DNA of 5,119 bases from Alphaproteobacteria bacterium (GTDB taxonomy: Bacteria; Pseudomonadota; Alphaproteobacteria; Puniceispirillales; Puniceispirillaceae). The position numbers and the translations under genes are program-made. Where the stretch lies: positions 1-5,119 of the forward strand of contig JAACDT010000190.1 of assembly GCA_009936885.1 (NCBI GenBank), written 5' to 3'. Shown here piece after piece: positions 1 through 5,119 of the stretch. The first letter of the stretch is position 1. Every line of letters begins with the position of its first letter. The notes beneath the pieces are model-generated. The model was not told where the DNA came from, searched no databases, and saw only the letters and a list, made by a program, of their open reading frames with translations.

Positions 1-179
1 CCAAAACTAACACCCTTATTCCAAACAGGTGTTAGGTTAAAAAATGATGTAATGACAATCTGCTGCGGTATCTCAAATAAGAGTGAGAGCATCCATTTCT
101 TAGTTAAAAAATCAACGACAATAATCACCATCGAAATCGCAGCAAATCGTATATAATCAGACTGTTTAGTAACGGTCAT
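1..179 (-). CDS. lspA: Lipoprotein signal peptidase (signal peptidase II), N-terminal part only
   Basis: Translating the minus strand from the ATG at 177-179 gives 59 residues plus a partial codon, then the window ends. LspA is an inner-membrane aspartic protease that cleaves the signal peptide of diacylglyceryl-modified prolipoproteins. Seen here: a first membrane segment at about residues 11-25 leading into VVDFLTKKW (conserved Asp23, Lys27), then FFNLTPVWNKGVSFG with conserved Asn48, Asn54, Gly56 and Phe59. Asp23 and Asn54 match the family's conserved positions. The WNKGVSF form is typical of alphaproteobacterial LspA. The catalytic Asp pair and later membrane helices lie outside the window. 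An in-frame TAA sits directly before the ATG, so no earlier start is possible. No strong Shine-Dalgarno sequence is visible. The start lies 56 bases after the ileS stop on the same strand, so it is probably co-transcribed with ribF-ileS. Confidence 0.93.
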   Translation of the reverse strand, partial: MTVTKQSDYIRFAAISMVIIVVDFLTKKWMLSLLFEIPQQIVITSFFNLTPVWNKGVSF

Positions 180-235
180 TTAACTTTTAATCCAACATGC
201 ATTTATTTAAATGTTAAAATATAATGCCATTAATC

Positions 236-3025
236 TTATTTTGCGCCACCTATGACGTCTTTGCATCTCATGCATATATCTTCATTTGTCGCTACTTCTG
301 GAAGAATTTTCCAGCACCTTGCGCATTTACTACCCTCTGCCAGATGAATTTCAGCTCCTAATTCTTCTGCATTATCAACGATTATTTGCACGTCTGAGGT
401 TATAAATAAAGCTGGTAAATCTATATCAGATAAGAGCTTTGCTTCTGCCTCTGGCAAACTTAGTAAGACAGATGCTTGCAGGCTCCCGCCGATTTTTGAA
501 TCAGACCTTGCACTCTCCAATGCTGTTGTGACTTGTGATCTAATAGAGCGCACCTGCCCCCATTTTTGAATTAAAGATGCATTCTGCCATTCCTCTGGCA
601 TTTTTTGATATTCATGAAGATGAATAGAATCTTCTGAATTTCCAGTATAGGCTAACCATGCTTCATCTGCTGTAAAGCACAAAATCGGCGCTATCCATGC
701 AACCAGACTTTTAAAACACCTATCCATCATGGTTAGGGCTGCTATTCTTGACTTGCTGTCAAGCGCGTCACAATACAGCATGTCTTTTCGAATATCAAAA
801 TAGAACGCTGATAAATCACTATTACAAAAATCATGAAGCTCTGTGAAAACTGCATGAAAATCATAAGCATTAACTTTTTCTATGACAGTTTTATCTAATT
901 CAAACAAACGGGCAGCCACCCATTTTTCAAGCTCTGGCATTTCATCAAACGCAACTAGCTGCGAATTATCAAAACCATCTAAAGCGCCAAGTAAATAGCG
1001 AAGTGTATTGCGAATTCGGCGATAATGATCTGATTGCCGTTTAAGTATTTCTGCTCCTATTCTAAGATCGTCATAATAATCAGAACTCACCACCCATAGG
1101 CGCAAAATATCTGCTCCGCTTTGCTGAATAATTTTCTGTGGTTGAATGACATTTCCGAGCGATTTAGACATTTTTCTGCCTTGCTCATCTAACACAAACC
1201 CATGTGTTAAAACGCCTTTATAAGGCGCTTTAGAGCGTGTTCCACATGATTCTAGCAATGACGAATGGAACCAACCACGATGTTGATCAGAGCCTTCAAG
1301 GTATAAATCAGCAGGTGAGTGCAAATCCTCGCGCTGCTCAAGTACAAATGCGTGTGTTGAGCCTGAGTCAAACCAGACATCTGCAATATCATTAACTTTT
1401 TCATAAGAATCCGGATCATAATCATCGCCCAAAAATCGTGATGGGTGAGAGGTAAACCATGCATCACAACCCTCTTCTTTGAAAATTTGGGTGATTCTGT
1501 CTACTACTAATTGATCCTGCAATGGTTTGCCAGACTTTTTCTCAACAAACACAGGTATCGGCACTCCCCAAGCGCGTTGTCTACTAAGTCACCAGTCAGG
1601 TCTATTCTCAATCATAGAAGTGAGGCGTTTTTGTCCTGCAGGCGGATAAAAGGCAGTTTCTGCTAATGCGGAAAGCGCATAATCGCGAAGACCATCACTA
1701 TCCATGGAAATAAACCACTGAGCTGTATTTCGATATATTACCGGGGCATGAGAGCGCCAACTATGCGGATAGGAATGCGTTAAACTGCCTATTCCAATCA
1801 ATCCATTATGCTCTGCCATAATCTCAGCTATTTTCTTATTATCTCTTAGCACATGCAAACCTGAAAACACAGGCAGATGTTCCATCAATGTTCCATTTTC
1901 GTTTACGGTATCTGGAACAGCTATACCATGCTTCAGATGAGCCAGCTCGTAATCTTCAGGACCATGACCTGGCGCAATATGAACAAAGCCTGTTCCTTGT
2001 TCAGTGGTAACATAATCGCCTGCTAGCATTGGAACTGAATAATCATAGCCAGCACCTGCCATCGGGTGGGTTGCTATAGAATCCTTTAATTGATGCCCCT
2101 TAATTTTATGGAGGGTTTCATATTCCATAATTCCACATTTAGAACAGATATTCTCAAGTAATTTCTCACTGACAATTATCACCTCCCCAAGAGATGCTAG
2201 GGAGCCTTTTGATATTTGTGTAATCTTGACTGCGATGTAGTCAATCTCATCACCATAGGCTAATGCGCGATTACCAGGCATCGTCCAAGGCGTTGTAGTC
2301 CAGATTATAACAAAACTTCCAACCAGCTCTTGAACTGCACATTCAACAAGCTCGAATTTCGCAAAAATAGTTGTGGAAGTATGGTCACTATATTCAACTT
2401 CGGCCTCTGCCAATGCCGTCTTTTCTACAGGAGACCACATAACTGGTTTAGAGCCGCGATATAGCGAGCCCTGCATTAAGAATTTACCTATTTCTGCTGC
2501 GATAATTGCCTCAGATTCAAACTTCATCGTAAAGTAAGGATCTTCCCAGTCACCAAGCACCCCTAATCTTTGAAACTCTTCTGACTGAATATCCATCCAA
2601 TATGCTGCAAAATCACGGCATTCCTGGCGAAATTCCTTAATAGGGACTTCATCTTTATCTTTTCCTTTTTTGCGATATTGCTCTTCAATTTTCCATTCAA
2701 TCGGCAGACCATGACAGTCCCAGCCAGGCACATAATTAGCATCTTTGCCTAACATAGACTGAGAGCGATTAATCACGTCCTTTAGAATTTTGTTTAATGC
2801 GTGTCCGATATGTAAATTTCCATTCGCATAGGGCGGGCCGTCATGAAGAATAAATTTTTCTCTGCCGTGTCTTTCTTCTCGCAATTTCTTGTACAGATCT
2901 AGCGCCTTCCAACGCGCTATGATTTCAGGCTCCTTTTGGGGAAGTCCGCCACGCATTGGAAAAGACGTATTAGGAAGGAATACGGTATCTTTGTAATTTT
3001 TGGCTGTCTGTTGATTATCTGACAT
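236..3025 (-). CDS. ileS: Isoleucyl-tRNA synthetase, interrupted by an in-frame TGA at codon 479
   Basis: IleRS activates isoleucine with ATP, charges tRNA-Ile and edits mischarged valine in the cytoplasm. The frame runs 929 codons from ATG (3023-3025) to TAA (236-238), a normal family length. In order: HDGPPYANG (61-69) and HIGH (72-75); GWDCHGLPIEWK (101-112); the CP1 editing domain with WTTTPWT (242-248) and GTGFVHIAPGHGPEDY (344-359); RPDW (475-478), then TGA, then LSRQRAWGVP; DVWFDSGST (549-557); KMSKS (618-622); an anticodon-binding helical domain (about 690-870); and a C-terminal zinc site with Cys901, 904, 918 and 921. Both halves are intact and in one frame, so there is no frameshift. 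The TGA separates HIGH from KMSKS, so neither product alone could be active. The start is 34 bases after the ribF stop and has only a weak purine stretch (GAGAA) upstream. Family identification is near certain. Whether the gene is functional, broken or misread is open. Confidence 0.93.
1561..1575 (-). promoter_or_regulatory. Short hairpin just after the ileS TGA, weakly SECIS-like
   Basis: On the ileS message, GCGCU, loop UGGGG and AGUGC can form a 5-bp stem with one G-U pair. The stem begins 14 nt after the UGA and the loop at nt 19, with G as the second loop base. Bacterial SECIS elements are known to place a small apical loop about 16-37 nt after UGA with a G among its first two bases, so spacing and loop fit loosely. 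The stem is short, does not extend cleanly, and the same bases encode conserved RAWGVP. I regard it as possibly coincidental. Confidence 0.15.
1589..1591 (-). other. In-frame TGA within ileS (codon 479)
   Basis: The plus strand reads tca here, so the ileS codon is TGA. It lies between RPDW and LSRQRAWGVP, a highly conserved block of the class I Ile/Val/Leu synthetases. E. coli IleRS reads RPDWCISRQR, with Cys at this position; other IleRS have Val, Leu or similar. Changing only base 1589 would restore Cys (TGT or TGC) or Trp (TGG). The reading frame resumes immediately and stays open for 450 further codons. Sequence error, true nonsense mutation and programmed UGA recoding cannot be told apart from this window. 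Confidence 0.97.
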
Positions 3026-3059
3026 CAGAATTTCTCATGATTAGCATCTCATCTTTATT

Positions 3060-4049
3060 TTATTTTTTATCTTCCAGCAAATCTCTTGCTGTTGCTGCAT
3101 CTTTTGATATTTGGGCTTTTAGTGAATCGATAGAATCAAATTTTTTCTCTCCGCGCATATAATGATGCAGATTAACACATAATCTCTCGCCATATATATC
3201 TTCGTCAAAATCAAATAAATGTATCTCAGCCATTACTTTTCTATCTCCAATAGTGGGTCTAATCCCAATATTGGCTACCCCCATTAACACTGGTAAATCT
3301 GGAACATCAATTATCTGTGTATCACCTTGTAGTGAGGTATTCTTATCTTCAATAAAAGCGGTAATAGCATAAACACCGTAAGCGGGAACTTGATATTCTT
3401 CTAAGTTGAAATTAGCAGTTGGAAAATTAAGTAAGCGTCCACGTTTATCACCATGTTCAATCGTTCCACAAATTGTGGGAGGTCTACCAAGCATTTCTGC
3501 TGCATCATCTATGCGTCCAGCCTGCAATGCAGCGCGCACTCTGCTTGATGAGATGGTTGCTGATTTATTATCAACCTTTAAAGACACATCTATGATCTTG
3601 ATATTATATTCACCGCCAATCTCAGACAGAAGGCTCATATCGCCTGCTCTTCCCCGGCCAAATGCAAAATCAGAACCAGCTACCAGATGCGATACCCCCA
3701 ATGGATATAACACGTCCGACACAAATTGCTGAGGCGATAATTGGCGAAGGGCATCATTAAAGCTCACATGAATAATTATCTCAATACCATGCAGTGATAA
3801 GGTACGATTTTTTTCTGTTATATCAGATAGTAAAAATCCAGGCTCGTTCTGGCGAAAATATCGCCTTGGATGCGGATCAAACGTTATAACACCTACTTTT
3901 GTTCTGTCATTTTTAGCTAATGACAGCGCTGTTGAGATCAATTTTTGATGCCCTAAATGAACACCATCAAAATTTCCAATTACAGCTGTTAAAGAAGTGG
4001 CTTTAAGAGGGGCATCCCCAATAGACCAGTGAACAATTTTAGTTGCCAT
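3060..4049 (-). CDS. ribF: Bifunctional riboflavin kinase / FAD synthetase
   Basis: RibF phosphorylates riboflavin to FMN and then adenylylates FMN to FAD in the cytoplasm. The 329-residue product has the usual length and both domains. The N-terminal FAD synthetase (nucleotidyltransferase) domain shows GNFDGVHLGH (25-34), FDPHP (57-61), GSDFAFGRGRAGD (125-137) and ISSSR (166-170; the usual form is ISSTR, a mild Thr-to-Ser change). The C-terminal riboflavin kinase domain shows GRLLNFPTAN (204-213), GVANIGIRPTIG (257-268) and AEIHLFDFDEDIYG (274-287), including Glu275 in the family's conserved catalytic segment. The ATG at 4047-4049 is preceded by AGGGA (4054-4058) four bases upstream, which supports this start. 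It ends in TAA. It is the first gene of the probable ribF-ileS-lspA operon and is divergent from the MscS-type gene. Confidence 0.97.
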   Translation of the reverse strand: MATKIVHWSIGDAPLKATSLTAVIGNFDGVHLGHQKLISTALSLAKNDRTKVGVITFDPHPRRYFRQNEPGFLLSDITEKNRTLSLHGIEIIIHVSFNDALRQLSPQQFVSDVLYPLGVSHLVAGSDFAFGRGRAGDMSLLSEIGGEYNIKIIDVSLKVDNKSATISSSRVRAALQAGRIDDAAEMLGRPPTICGTIEHGDKRGRLLNFPTANFNLEEYQVPAYGVYAITAFIEDKNTSLQGDTQIIDVPDLPVLMGVANIGIRPTIGDRKVMAEIHLFDFDEDIYGERLCVNLHHYMRGEKKFDSIDSLKAQISKDAATARDLLEDKK

Positions 4050-4053
4050 AATA

Positions 4054-4058
4054 TCCCT
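4054..4058 (-). promoter_or_regulatory. Ribosome binding site of ribF
   Basis: The ribF message reads AGGGA, then TATT, then ATG. This is a good Shine-Dalgarno match and fixes the ribF start. It is the clearest ribosome binding site in the window; ileS, lspA and the MscS-type gene have weak ones. Confidence 0.7.
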
Positions 4059-4074
4059 ATACAGATTTGGCGAG

Positions 4075-4104
4075 AATATAACGCTTTTTTATATCTAAAT
4101 TCAA
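4075..4104 (-). promoter_or_regulatory. Putative sigma-70 promoter for ribF (and ileS-lspA)
   Basis: Read on the minus strand, TTGAAT (4104 to 4099) and TATATT (4080 to 4075) are separated by 18 bases, resembling -35 and -10 boxes. Transcription would start near 4068, giving a leader of about 20 bases with the AGGGA site inside it. The spacing and position fit, but the call is by consensus match only and AT-rich DNA gives such matches by chance. Confidence 0.45.
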
Positions 4105-4134
4105 TTGAAAGGATTAACAATTCTAGACTATTAT
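4105..4134 (+). promoter_or_regulatory. Putative sigma-70 promoter for the MscS-type gene
   Basis: TTGAAA (4105-4110) and TATTAT (4129-4134) are 18 bases apart on the plus strand. Transcription would start near 4141 and leave a leader of roughly 114 bases before the ATG at 4255. The -35 box directly abuts the -35 box of the opposing ribF promoter; together they form the palindrome TTCAATTGAA (4100-4109). Consensus match only. Confidence 0.45.
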
Positions 4135-4178
4135 CTACTTAGTGACTGTATGAAGAGTTATGCATAAAATTTTGTAGT

Positions 4179-4221
4179 GTAGCTGCATACATTTTTAACG
4201 AAACTATATCAATGCAGTTAC
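4179..4221 (+). repeat. 10-bp inverted repeat in the MscS-gene leader, with a competing partner
   Basis: GTAGCTGCAT (4179-4188) is the reverse complement of ATGCAGTTAC (4212-4221) apart from one position that would be a G-U pair in RNA. The loop is 23 bases. The TGCATA at 4184-4189 is also perfectly complementary to TATGCA at 4159-4164, so two mutually exclusive hairpins can be drawn. Both lie between the predicted transcription start and the start codon. This could be an RNA structure or a protein-binding site; no known family is recognised. Together with the two promoters it accounts for most of what is visible in the 205-base intergenic region 4050-4254. Confidence 0.5.
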
Positions 4222-4254
4222 CAAGTATCAGCTCGTTTGACATGGATTATAAAT

Positions 4255-5088
4255 ATGGAATTTTCTACAGAAGGATTATCATTTTCTCAGATTTTATCAA
4301 AGCCTGAATTTTCGATTTTAGTAAGCTATTTTTCTAGTTTTCTGTCTGGAATTGGAACATTAATTATTGGGTTTTGGCTATCTGGGAAGGCAGAGCGTAC
4401 AATAAAGCACATGCTTGGCGGTGTGCCGCGTTTAAGCCCTATGCTTATTCCGATAAGTGGAAGTGTTACCAGATATGCTGGAATAACTGTCACGCTTGTG
4501 GTTTCCCTTAGTCAGTTCGGCATACAAACCACGTCGATTATTGCTGTTCTTGGTGCGGCAGGTCTTGCTATTGGTCTTGCATTGCAAGGCACATTATCGA
4601 ATGTTGCTGCTGGCGTGATGCTGTTAATTCTTCGTCCATTTGAGACTGGTGACTGGATTGAGGTTGCTGGCTCGTCTGGCGCTGTTCGGGAAGTTGGATT
4701 ATTCACCACTAAAATAGATACATTTGATAATGTCTTTATCTCTATGCCAAATTCAACAATATGGTCTTCAACGATAATCAATAATTCAAAACACACTCAG
4801 CGAAGATTAGATATTGAAATAGGAGTGAGTTATAATAGCGATTTAGATGAGGTAGAAGCAGCGATGCTTACGCTAGCAGATGACCCGCGTGTTCATACAA
4901 TCCCACCACCACAATTTCACGTTCTGAATTATGCAAATAGCGCAATTCAAGTTCGATTGCGGGTTTATGTGGATTATGCAGATATGTTTACGTTAAATTG
5001 GGATTTGAACAAACAAATCAAAAAGCTTTTTGAGGCGCATAATATTGAAATTCCTTTTGCTCAACTTGTTGTGCATCAAGCACCCTAA
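4255..5088 (+). CDS. mscS: Small-conductance mechanosensitive channel, MscS family
   Basis: MscS forms a heptameric inner-membrane channel that opens under membrane tension and releases solutes during hypo-osmotic shock. The 277-residue product is close to E. coli MscS (286). Expected membrane helices: TM1 about 19-42, TM2 about 64-89, TM3 about 93-125. TM3 carries the family pore signature VLGAAGLAIGLALQG (98-112), including the two gate leucines (Leu104 and Leu108, equivalent to E. coli Leu105 and Leu109), then LSNVAAGVMLL and RPFETGDWIEV leading into the beta domain. MPNS (164-167), RRLDIEIGVSYNSDLDEV (183-200) and the C-terminal alpha-beta domain (about 200-270) complete the cytoplasmic vestibule. 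I chose ATG 4255, with TGGA eight bases upstream. An in-frame TTG at 4237 would add six residues but has no visible ribosome site. It is transcribed away from ribF, so it is an independent unit. It ends in TAA. Confidence 0.95.
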   Translation: MEFSTEGLSFSQILSKPEFSILVSYFSSFLSGIGTLIIGFWLSGKAERTIKHMLGGVPRLSPMLIPISGSVTRYAGITVTLVVSLSQFGIQTTSIIAVLGAAGLAIGLALQGTLSNVAAGVMLLILRPFETGDWIEVAGSSGAVREVGLFTTKIDTFDNVFISMPNSTIWSSTIINNSKHTQRRLDIEIGVSYNSDLDEVEAAMLTLADDPRVHTIPPPQFHVLNYANSAIQVRLRVYVDYADMFTLNWDLNKQIKKLFEAHNIEIPFAQLVVHQAP

Positions 5089-5118
5089 CACCCTAGAAAA
5101 AGGCACCCTGGGATTGGG
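5081..5118 (+). repeat. CACCCT repeats with a possible imperfect terminator stem after the MscS gene
   Basis: CACCCTAA (5081-5088, containing the stop codon), CACCCTAG (5089-5096) and CACCCTGG (5104-5111) are three near-identical octamers. The CCC-rich left side (5083-5096) can pair with CTGGGATTGGG (5108-5118), with bulged T residues, giving an imperfect GC-rich stem. This could be part of a terminator, but the window ends before any T-run could be seen. Confidence 0.3.
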
Positions 5119-5119
5119 C

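Noticed and set aside
200..213. Inverted repeat CATTTA-TT-TAAATG between ileS and lspA
   Set aside because: A two-base loop in purely AT-rich DNA is not a credible terminator or operator, and lspA appears to be co-transcribed.
1252..1467. 71-codon minus-strand open frame inside ileS
   Set aside because: It overlaps the well-conserved ileS frame in another phase and its product has no recognisable feature.
236..1564. The C-terminal half of ileS as a separate gene starting at GTG 1562-1564
   Set aside because: The GTG is the conserved Val of the WGVP motif, GGGGA lies directly against it with no proper spacing, and the product would lack the HIGH half of the active site. It is the continuation of ileS.
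3026..3059. T-box or separate promoter before ileS
   Set aside because: The gap is 34 bases, too short for a T-box leader, and no convincing promoter boxes are present.
3406..3732. 108-codon plus-strand open frame opposite ribF
   Set aside because: It is antisense to conserved RibF coding sequence, with no ribosome site and no recognisable product.
4237..4242. Perfect TTGACA resembling a -35 box
   Set aside because: No -10 box is found 16-18 bases downstream, and transcription from it would begin inside the MscS coding sequence.
4050..4254. FMN riboswitch upstream of ribF
   Set aside because: The predicted ribF leader is only about 20 bases and nothing in the intergenic region resembles the conserved RFN element.
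4512..4796. 94-codon minus-strand open frame opposite the MscS-type gene
   Set aside because: It is antisense to the TM3 and beta-domain coding region, which is clearly the real gene.

Overview
The window is an ordinary chromosomal housekeeping locus of AT-rich DNA (roughly 40% GC by eye). It is most likely from an alphaproteobacterium. The lineage call rests on the IleRS N-terminus (a YKDTVFLP block, then FPMRGGLP and KKGKDKDEVP), on the LspA signature NLTPVWNKGVSFG, and on the gene order ribF-ileS-lspA. This is recognition from memory, not a database search. No mobile element, CRISPR array, tRNA or rRNA was seen.

Layout: three genes run leftward on the minus strand as a compact probable operon. 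They are ribF (3060-4049, riboflavin kinase/FAD synthetase), ileS (236-3025, isoleucyl-tRNA synthetase) and lspA (1-179, signal peptidase II, cut by the window edge). The gaps are 34 and 56 bases. A 205-base intergenic region (4050-4254) separates ribF from a divergent plus-strand gene at 4255-5088 for an MscS-type mechanosensitive channel. The intergenic region holds two plausible sigma-70 promoters whose -35 boxes abut inside the palindrome TTCAATTGAA. It also holds a 10-bp inverted repeat in the expected mscS leader.

The main anomaly is in ileS. The reading frame is complete and well conserved from start to C-terminal zinc site, but codon 479 of 929 is TGA (1589-1591). It interrupts the conserved block RPDW-x-LSRQRAWG. 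Both sides are in the same frame, so one base change accounts for it. The HIGH motif is upstream and KMSKS downstream, so neither half alone can form the active site of an enzyme the cell needs. E. coli IleRS has Cys at this position. Candidate explanations, in my order of likelihood, are a sequencing or assembly error, a real nonsense mutation (with suppression or a second ileS), or UGA recoding. A short hairpin with bacterial-SECIS-like spacing lies just after the TGA, but it also encodes conserved residues and may be chance. Reassignment of UGA to Trp is disfavoured because all of the roughly 29 Trp codons in the window are TGG.

Functionally, ribF makes FMN and FAD, ileS charges tRNA-Ile, and lspA removes lipoprotein signal peptides. 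They are co-located rather than steps of one pathway. The MscS channel is an independent osmotic-safety gene.
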